From JAENWD01 sp963837165 (lineage in GTDB: Bacteria > Acidobacteriota > Vicinamibacteria > Vicinamibacterales > JAENWD01), in contig CAWIMD010000004.1 in assembly GCA_963837165.1 (NCBI GenBank), forward strand, positions 1-64,000: a DNA stretch of 64,000 nt. The letters run 5' to 3'. A model generated the notes under the pieces. It did no database searches. It saw only the letters and a program-made list of their open reading frames with translations, and was not told the origin of the DNA. Shown one piece after another: positions 18,214-28,100 of this stretch. How positions within the stretch are numbered: position 1 is the stretch's first letter; every line of letters begins with the position of its first letter. The position numbers and the translations under genes were made by a program.

Positions 18214-18996
18214 GTGCAGTACACCGACAAGGTCGTCATCGTCACGGGTGGCACGAAGGGGATCGGGAAGGCCACGGTCGAGGTGTTCGGCGCTGCAGGC
18301 GCAACGGTGGTCTTCTGCTCACACCAGCCGGAGGGCGGCGCGGAACTGGCGGACGCGGTCACGGCGGCGGGACCCGGCCGCGCCGTCTTCACCCTCTGCG
18401 ACGTGTCGATTGCGCGGGACCTCGAGCAGATGATCCGCGAGGTGGGCGACAGCTACGGGCGCATCGACTGTCTCGTCAACAACGCCGGCTGGCACCCGCC
18501 CCACAAGCCGATCGACGACTTCACGGCAGACGAGTTCCGCGCGCTGCTGGAGCTGAACCTCGTCAGCGTCTTCGTGGCGTGCAGGACCGCGCTGCCGTGG
18601 CTGCGCCGCACGGGCGGCTCGATCGTCAACATCGCGAGCCTGGTGGCGACGATCGGCCAGCACCATGCCACGACGTATGTCGCCACGAAGGGTGGCGTGC
18701 TCGGCCTGACGAAGGCGATGGCGGTGGATGAAGCGGGCTACGGCGTGCGGGTGAATGCGGTGTCGCCAGGCAACGTGTACACGCCGCTCTGGCAGGAGGC
18801 CATCGAGCAGTCGCCAGATCCGGGGCGGACGCGCGCCGACGGCGAAGCGGCGCAGCCACTCGGCCGGATGGGCGCGCCGCAGGAGGTTGCACGGCTCTGC
18901 CTGTTCCTGGCCGCGGAGGCGACGTTCACGACCGGCGCAGACCACTTCGTGACCGGCGCCGCCGAGCTCGGCTACGGGCGGAAGGTCAGGCCGTAA
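18214..18996 (+). CDS. Short-chain dehydrogenase/reductase (SDR)
   Basis: A 260-residue classical SDR. The NAD(P) site is VTGGTKGIGKA (TGxxxGIG) and NNAGWHPP is the NNAG motif. SIVNIASLVATIGQ holds the catalytic serine, TYVATKGGVLGLTKAMAVD holds YxxxK, and VNAVSPGNVYTPL closes the pocket. It oxidises or reduces an alcohol/ketone pair; the substrate is unknown. The start is GTG at 18214, 23 nt after the phosphoesterase stop, so co-transcription is plausible. Confidence 0.9.
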   Translation: MQYTDKVVIVTGGTKGIGKATVEVFGAAGATVVFCSHQPEGGAELADAVTAAGPGRAVFTLCDVSIARDLEQMIREVGDSYGRIDCLVNNAGWHPPHKPIDDFTADEFRALLELNLVSVFVACRTALPWLRRTGGSIVNIASLVATIGQHHATTYVATKGGVLGLTKAMAVDEAGYGVRVNAVSPGNVYTPLWQEAIEQSPDPGRTRADGEAAQPLGRMGAPQEVARLCLFLAAEATFTTGADHFVTGAAELGYGRKVRP

Positions 18997-19009
18997 CCCG
19001 CTTCGCGGA

Positions 19010-19032
19010 ACGGTTCGCGGTTCACGGTTCTG
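19010..19032. repeat. Heptad array (CGGTTCG) left of IS110
   Basis: The sequence CGGTTCG CGGTTCA CGGTTCT shows a strict 7-bp period. It lies immediately outside the 3' end of the IS110 transposase gene. A matching array is found on the other side of the element. Confidence 0.8.
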
Positions 19033-19042
19033 CTACGAAGAT

Positions 19043-20165
19043 TCAGGCCGCGGCCTCCAAGGTGACCTTGTGGCCGAGGCGCTCGAGACGTTTGACGAGA
19101 TCCCGCGTGAGCTGACTGGGAGCGAGACGTTCGAAATGATCGGCCCCGAGGTCGCGATAGGTGGTGTGATCGCGAATGATGTAGTACGCGGCGACGAGGA
19201 GATGATGGGCAACCGCGACCGCGGCACGCTTGGCGCCGCGCCGGGCGGCCAGGCGACGGACCTGGGCCGCCGCGTAGGAGTGGTGGGTGTTCTTGGCCGC
19301 CCAGGCCGCTTCGGTGCAGGCCCGACGCGCCCACCGATTGCCGTGGCGCGTGGTGCCCGTCCGCTGCTTGCCCGCGGTCTCATGATTGCCGGGACACAGG
19401 GCCACCCAGGAGGCCAGATGCGCCGCGCTGGGAAACACCGTCATGTCGTCGCCAAACTCGGCGAGGAGATTCTCAGCGGTGCGGCGATTCACCCCCGGCA
19501 TCGTGTCGAGCCGCTCCAGGATCGCCACGAAAGGGCGGCTGGTCTCGGCGATCTGCTGGTCATACGCCACGATCTCCGTTTCGAGGAAGGCGAGCTGGCC
19601 CAGCAGGCGTTTCAAGAGGAAGCGATGGTGGTCCGTGACGCGGCCCTCGAGCGCCAGTTGCAACGCGCCCATTTTGCGCCGCAGCGAGCGCCGGGCCAAA
19701 TCGGCTAGCCGGTGCGCATCGGTTTCGCCGTCGACGATCGCCTGGAGCATCGCGCGCCCCGACACGCCCAGAATGTCGCTCGCGACCGAGCCCAATTTGA
19801 TGTTGGCGTCGTGCAGCACGGCGTGGATCCGATTTGCCACCGCCGTCGTCTGGTCCACGAGCTTGGCGCGCCCCCGGGTCAGATCCCGCAACGCGCGGAA
19901 CACCGCCGGCGGGACGAAGCTGCCACGCAACAACCCGTACTGGAGCAGTTGCGCGAGCCATTCCGCGTCATTCACATCCGTCTTGCGCCCCGGCACCTGC
20001 CGCACATCGCGCGGATTGACCAGCACGATGGTGACGTGGGACTCGAGGATGTTCCACACCGGCTGCCACCAGGTCGGCCGTCATCGTGCCGAACCGCCGC
20101 GAGGTTTTCGTGACGTGGCCGCCACGTGCGTCGCCTCTTCGCGCTGCAGCCACCCCGCCAGCTCC
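19043..20165 (-). pseudogene. IS110-family transposase, N-terminus scrambled
   Basis: From 20059 to 19043 the frame is open (338 residues) and carries WNILESH, PGRKTDVNDAEWLAQL (the DEDD acidic pair) and the C-terminal Tnp20 part LDTMPGVNRRTAENLLAEFG and ASWVALCPGNHETAGK. Upstream, family pieces are present but out of order and in other frames: an EATHVA segment (20118-20165) precedes KTSRRFGTMTADL (20070-20117), and a TGA interrupts just before WQPVWNIL. The first catalytic Asp and the Glu of MESTG are therefore missing. The usual catalytic Ser of the CPGxxxSxGK region reads Thr here (HETAGK). The copy looks inactive. Confidence 0.8.
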
Positions 20166-22113
20166 TGTTCCCGCGGCCGCTCATCTTCATTGTGTCAGGG
20201 CGTCGCTGCAAGCGACATGAGGACTCGGTTCGCGGTTCGCGGTTCAGTCCGCGCAGCAGGTTGTAGACGCGGTCCGGGACCGCGTGGGCCTGGGCCGCCG
20301 CCGCCAGCGCGGCGCCGCCCAGCACGATCGTGCCCGACAACTCCGTCGTCGGCGGGTGCGGCGCGGGCCGCTCTCCCGTCGGTGGCGTGTCCGCCGCGGC
20401 CTTGCGCTCGGCGGCCCGGTCAAGGCCGACCTTCTCCACCATTGGCCGTGACCCGACAGGCGGCACCGGGTTCACCATGGGCTCCTCCGCGCGACGCCTG
20501 TAGAAGGTGAAGTAGCCGGCCTCCTGATTCCCCGGGTCGTCCAGCCAGACCGACACAGGCTCGTACTCCCGGTCGATGCGCTCGCGGACCGCGTCGGGCA
20601 TTTCGCGCGGGAGATAGTGCTCGAGGTCCACCGGCGCTGGCGTCAGGTCGCGGGAGAACATCAGGTACGTCGGTCGCAGATCGAGGATGTACGGGTAATC
20701 GTGCCGCTCGTGACCTGGTCGCCCGGAGCCGAATCGTCGCGGCACGGGCTCGTGTGCGATGTGCACATCCACCAGCCCGTGGAAGTCGACGATCGGCATG
20801 TCGGCGTAGTACCCGATGGCGCCAATCGCGGCCGTCCCGAGACTCTCCCGGGGCGTCCGCCTGTAGCGCTCGAAGAACCGGCCGATCGTGGAGAGACGTG
20901 AGACGTGCCAGCGTTCGAGCTGTACGCCCTGGTAGTTGCCGTGCTGTTGACTGGGCCTGACGAAGAACAGCGTATCCACCGGCGTTGAATGGACGGCGGT
21001 GGCCACGCACGACCACGCGACCAGGGCCCAGAGCGCCGCACGCGTCCCGCGAGACTCGCGGCTTCGTCTCACCAGCGGATCGACGAGGAAGGCCAGCACG
21101 AGGTACCAGAACGGCAGCAGCACCACGAAGAACCGATGCATGGCCATGTAGTCGCCGCCGACGGCCATGACGTACAGCGTGTACACCCCCGCGACAACGG
21201 CCGCGAGGCCTGCGGCCCGGCGGCGGTGCTGTCGCTCCAGCGCGACGAGGATCGTGTGAAGCCCTGGCGCCGCAGCCGCCCAGCAGGCCACGAAGATCCA
21301 GGGCACCAGCGGCAGGAGGAACTCGAAGACGAAATGCCCCGTCAGCAGCGTCCCGCGGAGCCACTGCTCGAGCCCGCCGCCCGTTTTCGCGTAGAACGTG
21401 TTGGGGAACGGCCAGCCGAAGTAGTGCCAGCGCCAGGCGACGTACGCGCCGAAGGCCACCAGATATGCGACCGCCGCAGACACGTGGCGGCGCACGGTCG
21501 GCCCCTTGCCTGTGAGCAGGCGCAACACCAGGCCGCCGCCGAGGAGGAGCGCGGCGACAAGGGCGCCTTCCGGACGTGTCAACGAGGCAAGAACGAGCCA
21601 GGCTGCGGCCGGCATGAGGGTGCCGCCCCCCAGGGAGGCGTCGAAGGCGAGCCAGACCAGACACGTGAACAGCGGCGTCTCCATGCCCGAGACGGCCCAG
21701 GCCGCAATGGGCCCGGCGAGTGCGAGCAGGCACACCGACAGCGTGGCGGTCCGCTCGTCACACTCGAGCCGCCCGACGAGGGTGCGATGAACGAGCACGA
21801 CCGTCGTGGCGGCGAGTGCAAGACCGATCAACGGAATCGCATCTACCAGATTCAGCCCGAGCTTCAGACACGCCGCTTCGAGTATCACCCACAGGAAGTT
21901 GGTGTAGCCCTCAACCGGCGGTGCACCGGGATTCCACGTCAGCCCGGCCCCCAGCGCCAGGTGACGGGCAAACCTGAACGAGATGAACGCGTCTTCGGCA
22001 AGCCCACGCAGCCACCAGGCGTGCAGCAACAGCACGGCCAGCGCCAGCAGGAGGCCCGGTTGGCGGCTCCAGCGGCGATCGGGGCTGGAGACAGCCGCGT
22101 GCGAGTCCGACAT
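19972..22113 (-). CDS. GT-C-like multispanning membrane protein (AftB/PMT-like), C-terminus fused into IS110 DNA
   Basis: A polytopic protein of 713 codons, of which about 629 are native. The N-terminus after ATG 22113 has a membrane helix and then the first luminal loop AEDAFISFRFARHLALGAGLTWNPG and EGYTNFLW, which resembles mycobacterial arabinofuranosyltransferase AftB and other lipid-phosphosugar-dependent GT-C enzymes. About ten hydrophobic segments follow, then a soluble C-terminal domain (IGYYADMPIVDFHGLVD). From about 20226 the frame crosses the heptad array into IS110 sequence and stops only at 19972, so the last 80 or so residues are foreign. Function may survive. Confidence 0.75.
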   Translation of the reverse strand: MSDSHAAVSSPDRRWSRQPGLLLALAVLLLHAWWLRGLAEDAFISFRFARHLALGAGLTWNPGAPPVEGYTNFLWVILEAACLKLGLNLVDAIPLIGLALAATTVVLVHRTLVGRLECDERTATLSVCLLALAGPIAAWAVSGMETPLFTCLVWLAFDASLGGGTLMPAAAWLVLASLTRPEGALVAALLLGGGLVLRLLTGKGPTVRRHVSAAVAYLVAFGAYVAWRWHYFGWPFPNTFYAKTGGGLEQWLRGTLLTGHFVFEFLLPLVPWIFVACWAAAAPGLHTILVALERQHRRRAAGLAAVVAGVYTLYVMAVGGDYMAMHRFFVVLLPFWYLVLAFLVDPLVRRSRESRGTRAALWALVAWSCVATAVHSTPVDTLFFVRPSQQHGNYQGVQLERWHVSRLSTIGRFFERYRRTPRESLGTAAIGAIGYYADMPIVDFHGLVDVHIAHEPVPRRFGSGRPGHERHDYPYILDLRPTYLMFSRDLTPAPVDLEHYLPREMPDAVRERIDREYEPVSVWLDDPGNQEAGYFTFYRRRAEEPMVNPVPPVGSRPMVEKVGLDRAAERKAAADTPPTGERPAPHPPTTELSGTIVLGGAALAAAAQAHAVPDRVYNLLRGLNREPRTESSCRLQRRPDTMKMSGRGNRSWRGGCSAKRRRTWRPRHENLAAVRHDDGRPGGSRCGTSSSPTSPSCWSIRAMCGRCRGARRM
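20227..20250. repeat. Heptad array (CGGTTCG) right of IS110
   Basis: CGGTTCG CGGTTCG CGGTTCA with 7-bp period lies just outside the 5' side of the IS110 copy. It matches the array at 19010-19032, so the element appears to have entered one such array. Confidence 0.8.
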
Positions 22114-22139
22114 GGCGGAATTATTCCATACGCGGCTCA

Positions 22140-22860
22140 GCGGAAATCGTGCAACTCCAGCTGCTGTCGTCATCGGCGTCAACCAGGCGGGCGATCTGCC
22201 GCCGCTCAGAGCAGCGGCTTCATCGCGGCCCAGGTGGCGTTCGCGGTGCCCCGCCGTCAGCCTGAGCGAGAGCCGGGACCTTGCGCGCGAGTCCGGAATA
22301 CGAAACGTCGTTGTCATCTCGGACGCCTGCCGATCGAGACGGGAGACCGCCCGCGTCGAACACGTTCGGGGAAGCGAGCTGTTCCGTCCTCCGAGGGTTC
22401 GGTCCAACGTGCGCACGGACGTGGACCAGTTCCTGGCGACGCGAATTGGCGACCCCGCATGGGAAATCGCCCTGGCGGACAGCGTGGCCGCGGCCAAAGG
22501 CATCTACACGGAATGCCTTCTCGAGGCCTTTCGCCGCCCGTTCGAGAACATGGTCGCGAGGGTGGACGGCCGGTCGGTGATACCAAACCGCCGTTTGAGA
22601 CGCTATCTCGAGCAGGAGGTGCCACGTCCGGCGCCCATGTTGTCCGACGTCGCGAGCACGGCAATCGGCCTCGACATCGCGGGCGCCACGCCGAGCGCGG
22701 GCGCCAAGGTCGAGTTACTGGCGAGGAGCTCGGGATTCGCCGCGGCCAGCAGTTCGATCTTCACAGCGCGCGCGGTGCCCGCGGGCGTGGCCTTGCGATC
22801 CGGTTTCTCGATCTCCGGACAGAAGCTGGAGTCCGTGACCACACGGCCGGGAGTCACCGC
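22140..22860 (+). pseudogene. Decayed peptidase C14 (caspase-like) gene
   Basis: Pieces of a caspase-fold protein are readable but in several frames. They include AAVVIGVNQAGDLPPLRAA (start of the p20 fold), VVVISDACRS with the catalytic Cys context near 22310-22345, and a C-terminal stretch DQFLATRIGDPAWEIALADS, then GIYTECLLEAFRRPF and PNRRLRRYLEQEVPR. The histidine-bearing segment between the first two is out of frame or missing. Frame changes rule out an intact product. It is divergent from the GT-C-like gene. Confidence 0.65.
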
Positions 22861-22865
22861 CAAGA

Positions 22866-23218
22866 CCGACTGTCGTTGTCGCCCACTCACTCGGCACCGT
22901 CGTTGCGTACCATGTGCAACGGACCCCAGACGGTTGCGGGTGCCGCTGTTCCTCACAGTCGGTTCGCCGCTGGCGATTCGCGCCATTCGCCGACAGTTTC
23001 TCCCGCTCCGTTACCCGCCGGTAAGCGCCTGGTACAACGCGTTCGATCCGAAGGACGTCGTCGCGCTCTACCCGCTCGACGTCAACAACTTCCCGGTTCA
23101 ACCGGCCGTCGAGAACAACAACCGGGTCCACAACTCCACCGACAACCATCACGGCATCATCGGCTATCTCGACGACGTCGACGTGGCACGGCACGTCATC
23201 GGCGGTCTCGGCGTATGA
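22866..23218 (+). pseudogene. Decayed alpha/beta-hydrolase fragment
   Basis: The nucleophile elbow VVVAHSLGTVVAYHV is encoded at 22872-22916 in one frame. The continuation RLRVPLFLTVGSPLAIRAI, NAFDPKDVVALYPLD and the histidine region NNRVHNSTDNHHGIIGYLDD follow in another frame, consistent with loss of one base near 22935. The C-terminal part to the stop at 23218 is otherwise clean. It lies directly after the caspase remnant and may once have been part of the same multi-domain effector gene. Confidence 0.65.
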
Positions 23219-23263
23219 ATCGCCCGGTCCTGCCTGGCTGACCGTCCACCAGAATCGGCCGTA

Positions 23264-23962
23264 TCAGGCACGGACCTCGATGCGAACACCCGACGCCAAC
23301 AGATCCACCACCCGAATCGCCCGCAGGTCGGGAATGACGTGATCGCAGCCCGTCAGGATCGGGAACGTCGTGGTGACGCCAATCACGACGGATCCTGCAG
23401 CGCGGCCTGCCTCGATGCCGACGGGCGCGTCCTCGATCACGAGGCATCGCGAAGGCGTGGCGCCGAGGCGGCGGGCCGCCTCGACGTAGCCCAGCGGATT
23501 GGGCTTGCCGTGCGGCACGTCGTCAGCGGTGACGAGCACGCGCGGGAGCGGAATCGAGGCGCCCTGGAGCCGCCGTGTCGCCAGCGCAACGCCGGCGGAC
23601 GTGACGACGGCCCAACGGTCCGGCGGCAGCGACGCGATCAGGTCCAGTGCGCCCGGCACCGGCCGCAGCCCGTCGGAATCGACGGCCTCCCCGGCGTCGA
23701 GCCGCGCGGCTTCGTCGATCGTCGCGAGGTGCGGCGCGACGATCCGCAGCGTCTCGATGGTGGGGCGGCCATGCGACACACGCAGGATCCCGGCAAGATC
23801 GACGCCGTGCTCCACGGCCCAGCGGCGCCAGTGGCGCTCGACCACGGCCGTGGAGTCCACGAGGGTGCCGTCCATGTCGAAGAGGACGGCGTCGCAGTCG
23901 ATCCGCAGCGTCGAACGGCGGGCGGCCTCCCCGATCTCCGCAGCGTTGTCACCGCGCATCAT
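23264..23962 (-). CDS. HAD-superfamily sugar-phosphatase-like hydrolase
   Basis: A 232-residue HAD subfamily IA phosphatase. Motif I is AVLFDMDGTLVDST (nucleophile and acid Asp), motif II is VVTSAG, motif III has HGKPNPLGY, and motif IV is VIEDAPVGIEAGRAAG. The pattern matches glycerol-1-phosphatase/2-deoxyglucose-6-phosphatase types that clear small sugar phosphates. I chose ATG 23962 (or 23959) because the frame upstream to 24073 has no family similarity and overlaps the LysR promoter. It is divergent from the LysR gene, which could regulate it. Confidence 0.85.
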   Translation of the reverse strand: MMRGDNAAEIGEAARRSTLRIDCDAVLFDMDGTLVDSTAVVERHWRRWAVEHGVDLAGILRVSHGRPTIETLRIVAPHLATIDEAARLDAGEAVDSDGLRPVPGALDLIASLPPDRWAVVTSAGVALATRRLQGASIPLPRVLVTADDVPHGKPNPLGYVEAARRLGATPSRCLVIEDAPVGIEAGRAAGSVVIGVTTTFPILTGCDHVIPDLRAIRVVDLLASGVRIEVRA

Positions 23963-24087
23963 CGGGCGATCCCGACGGCCGCAGTGACGGATGCCTCCGG
24001 CATGCCAGTCCTCCAACGGGACGAGTGTCGCGCAGCCTATCGATTCTGTCCAATGAAGGTTCAGGCCACTCACGATAACATGCAGGA

Positions 24088-24996
24088 ATGGATCAACTGG
24101 CGGAGCTCCGGGCGTTCGTCGCGCTCGCCAATCACCTGCACTTCGGGCGGGCCGCCGACGAGCTGCACGTCACGCAGCCGGCATTGAGCAAACAGATTCA
24201 GCGTCTGGAACAGCGGGTCGGCGGCCCGCTCGTCGTGCGGCGCTATCGCGATGTCCGCCTGACCACTGCCGGCCAGGTGCTGCTGGCTCGCGCCCGGCCG
24301 CTCCTGCGCGAGGCGGCCGCGACCATGGAGGCGGCGACGCTGGCGGCGCGGGGGCAGCTCGGCGTGCTGCGGATCGGATTCGGCGTCGCCACGCTGCTCG
24401 ATCTGCTGCCCACGGTGCTGCTGCGGTTCCGCTCCGCGTTTCCGCGCGTCGATCTGCGCATGCGCGACATGTCGACGCCCGGGCAGCTGGCCGCGCTCGT
24501 ACGCGGCGACCTCGACGTGGGCTTCGTGCGCCTGCCGGTCGACGACCGGCGCATCGTCGCGCGCCCGATTCTGCACGAGCGGCTCGTGGCCGCCGTCGGC
24601 TCGCAACGCGGCTGGCGGTCGCGCGACGGGCTCGCATCCGTCGCGCACGAGCCCTTCATCACGATTGCGCGAACGACGTCGGCGAGCTTCTACGATCACG
24701 TGCTCGCGGTCTGCCGCGCCGCCGGCTTCACGCCGAATATCGTCCAGGAGGCGAGCGAGCTGTTCACGGTGCTGATGCTCGTCCGGGCGGGCATGGGCGT
24801 CGCGCTCGTGCCAAGCGCGTCGGTGTTCCGCGGCATTCCAGGAGTACGCACCTGGCCACTCGCGCTGCCAGAGGCGGCGTGGGACATCGGGATTGCATGG
24901 AGCGCCGACCGCGCCCGCGAGCCGCTGCGCGACGCGTTCATCGAGCTGGCGCGGCGATTCTATCGCCGGAAGCCTCGCTGGCGTGCCGCGCGTTGA
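24088..24996 (+). CDS. LysR-family transcriptional regulator
   Basis: A 302-residue LysR regulator of normal length. The N-terminal winged helix is intact: LAELRAFVALANHLHFGRAA, then HVTQPALSKQIQRLEQRVGG and TAGQVLL. The rest is the two-lobed effector-binding domain (LGVLRIGFGVATLLDLLP onward, RAGMGVALVPSA near the end). It shares a 125-nt divergent spacer with the HAD phosphatase, the usual place for a LysR target site, but no T-N11-A palindrome was confirmed. The effector is unknown. Confidence 0.92.
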   Translation: MDQLAELRAFVALANHLHFGRAADELHVTQPALSKQIQRLEQRVGGPLVVRRYRDVRLTTAGQVLLARARPLLREAAATMEAATLAARGQLGVLRIGFGVATLLDLLPTVLLRFRSAFPRVDLRMRDMSTPGQLAALVRGDLDVGFVRLPVDDRRIVARPILHERLVAAVGSQRGWRSRDGLASVAHEPFITIARTTSASFYDHVLAVCRAAGFTPNIVQEASELFTVLMLVRAGMGVALVPSASVFRGIPGVRTWPLALPEAAWDIGIAWSADRAREPLRDAFIELARRFYRRKPRWRAAR

Positions 24997-25100
24997 CTCC
25001 CACCGCCGCCGTGGTTTCAGAACGCTCCGTCACCCACAGATTGCTGCGAAGGGGCGGACACGGACGCGGCGGCCGCCCGGGGTAACAGAACAGCGCCATC

Positions 25101-28100
25101 TCACCGGAAATCGTGCGACTCCACCGGCGGCGTCGGCCCCTCCAGCCGGTGGACCCGCTCGGCCCGGACCGCCGTCACACCGTCTTCCTGCTGCAGCAGC
25201 CCCTCGACGATGACGAACGGCGCCTCCACCACCGTCACCCGCTGCTCCTCATACACGTCGGGCCGGACGATGACGTTGCTGATGCCGGTTTCGTCCTCGA
25301 GCGTCAGGAAGACGAAGCCCTTGGCGGTGCCGGGCCGCTGGCGCGTGATGACGCAGCCGGCCACGCGCACGCGGCGTCCCGGCCGGTGGCGCGGCAGGTC
25401 CACGGCCCGCAGCACGCCCTTCAGCGCCAGCGCGTCGCGATGCCACGTCATCGGGTGCGGGCCGATGGTCAGCCCGGTGCCGGCGTAGTCGGCCGACATC
25501 CGCTCGACCCCTGTCATGGACGGCAGGGGTGACGAGTCCGGGACGGCCTGTCCGGCACGAGTCGCCGCCTCGAACAGCTCTCCCTCGGGCCTGACGGCCT
25601 TCTCGATCTGCCAGAGCGCCGCGCGGCGGTCGTAGCCGTATCCCGCCAGCGCGCCAATCTCGGCCAGCACCGCCAGCTCGTCGCGCCGCACGCCGGTCCG
25701 CCGGATCAGATCTTCAATGGACGAGAACTTCCGTGGCGGCTCGGCGGGCTCGGTCCAGTCGTGGGCGCAGAGGTTGCAGAAGCAGGACCAGGGATCAGGG
25801 ACCAGGGGCCCGGAGCCAGGAGCCAGGGGCTGGGGGCCAGGGGCCAGACCGCCTGATTCCTGACCCCTGATCCCTGATCCCTGTACTTCGAGCAGCGAGG
25901 CGTCGTCGCAGCCGCACTTCGGACAACGGGCGGGCGGATGGGACGGAGCGAGGACGGAAGCTTCGATGGCGCGGCCGACCGGCTCGCGCAGGCCCGCCAC
26001 GTAGCGCAGGCCCAGCCGGACGCGGCCGTCCGTCTCGATGCGGCAGTCCCAGCCCGACGTCTCGACGTCGATGGGGGCGAAGTGCACGCCGCGGCGCTGC
26101 GCGTCCTTCACCAGCGTGGCGGGATGATAGAACCCCATCGGCTGGTTGTTGAGCAGCGCCGTGTAGAACACCGCCGGATAGTGGACCTTCAGGTACGCGC
26201 TGGCATACGCGATGTGCGCGAAGCTCGCCGCGTGCGACTCGGGAAATCCGTACAGGGCGAACGAGGCAATCGACGTGATGATGTCCTCGGCCGCCTCGCC
26301 GGTGATGCCCTGCCGTGCCATGCCCTCCCGCAACTGCGTCTCGATGACCTTCATCCGCTTCTCCGATCGCTTGAATCCCATGGCCCGCCGCAGCTCCTCC
26401 GCCTGTCCGCCGGTGAAGCCGGCCGCCACCATCGCCATCCGCAGCAGCTGCTCCTGGAAGAGCGGCACGCCCAGCGTGCGTTTCAGAATCGGCTCGAGCG
26501 AGGGATGCGCATACGCCACCGGCTCGCGCCCCGCGCGCCGGTTCAGGTACGGGTGCACCATCTTCCCGACGATGGGGCCGGGCCGGATGATCGCCACCTG
26601 CACGACGATGTCGTAGAAGCAGGCCGGCTTGAGGCGCGGCAGCGTCGCCATCTGCGCGCGCGACTCCACCTGGAAGAGCCCGATGGTGTCGGCCGTCTGC
26701 AGCATCCGGTAGACGGCGGGATCGTCGGGGGGTAAATGCGCGAGGTCGAGCATTGACGATTGAGGATTGACGATTGACGATTGATTGACGATTGCGGATT
26801 GCGGATTGACGATTGCGGATTGCGGATTGCGGATTGAGGACTGGTGATTGACGATTGACAACGCGTCCTGGAGCACGGCCATCATGCCGAGGCCGAGCAG
26901 ATCGACCTTGATGAGGCCCATGTCGGCGCAGTCGTCCTTGTCCCACTGCACCACCACGCGGTCGGGCATGCTCGCGTTCTCGAGCGGGACGACGGCATCG
27001 AGCCGCCCCTGGCAGAGGACCATGCCGCCGCTGTGCTGGCCGAGGTGCCGGGGCAGGTCCTGCATCCGGTGCCAGAGGTCCGCGAACTGCAGAATCCGCG
27101 GCTCGGTGATGTCCACCCCGACCTCGCGCAGGTGCCGCGTCAACGTCTCGGTGCTGTCGGTGTACTCGAACCGGTTCATCAGCTTTGCCAGCCGGCCGAC
27201 GAGCGCATCGTCGAAGCCGAGCACCTTCCCCACCTCGCGCGTGGCGCTCCGGCCGCGGTACGTGATCACGTTGGCCGTCATCGCCGCGCCGTGCCGGCCG
27301 TACCGCTGGTAGACGTACTGGATGACCTGCTCACGCCGGTCGCCGCTCGGCAGGTCGAGATCGATGTCGGGCCACTCCCCGCGCTCTTCCGACAGGAAGC
27401 GCTCGAAGAGCAGATCCATGCCCACCGGGTCCACGGCCGTGATGCCGAGGCTGTAGCACACGGCGCTGTTGGCGGCCGAGCCGCGGCCCTGCACGAGGAT
27501 CCCGCGCTGCCGGCAGAAGTTCACCAGGTCCCAGACGATCAGGAAGTAGCCCGAGAGCTCGAGCTTCTCGATCAGATCCAGCTCGCGCGCGATCTGCGCC
27601 CGCGCGCGATCGTGATACGGCCGGTACCGCTCGCGCGCCCCCACCTGCGTGATGCGCCGCAGGAACGACGCCATCGTCTCGCCCGGCGGCACCGGATATT
27701 CGGGGAAGCGATAGCCGAGATCGGCCATCGTGTACTCGAGCCGCATCGCCAGCTCCCCGGACGCTGCAATCACCTCGGGACGATCGGCAAAGAGCGCCGA
27801 CATCGCCTCGGGTGACTTCAGGTACCGCTCGGCGTTGCCGACCAGCCGGCGTCCGGCCTCCGCCAGCGTGGTCTTGTGGGCCAGGCAGGTGAACACGTCG
27901 TGCAGCGGGCGCTCGTCGGGCGCGGCGAAACGCACGCCGTTGGTCGCGACGAGCGGCACGCGATAGGCGGCCGCCAGATCAGCCAGCGATTCGTTGTCGA
28001 TCGCCTCCTCGCGGTCGAAGTGCCGCTGCAGCTCGACGTAGACGTTCGCCGGCCCGAAGATGCCGACGAGCCGATCCAGCAGGCCGCCGACGCCATGACG

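Noticed and set aside
22114..22503. N-terminal extension of the GT-C-like protein
   Set aside because: It overlaps the caspase remnant and lacks membrane-protein character; ATG 22113 begins the family-like N-terminus.
23963..24073. N-terminal extension of the HAD phosphatase to 24073
   Set aside because: It would occupy the divergent LysR promoter and has no HAD similarity.
26753..26862. Possible CRISPR array
   Set aside because: The repeat is 7 bp without spacers of constant length, and no cas gene is nearby; it is a tandem heptad tract inside dnaE2.
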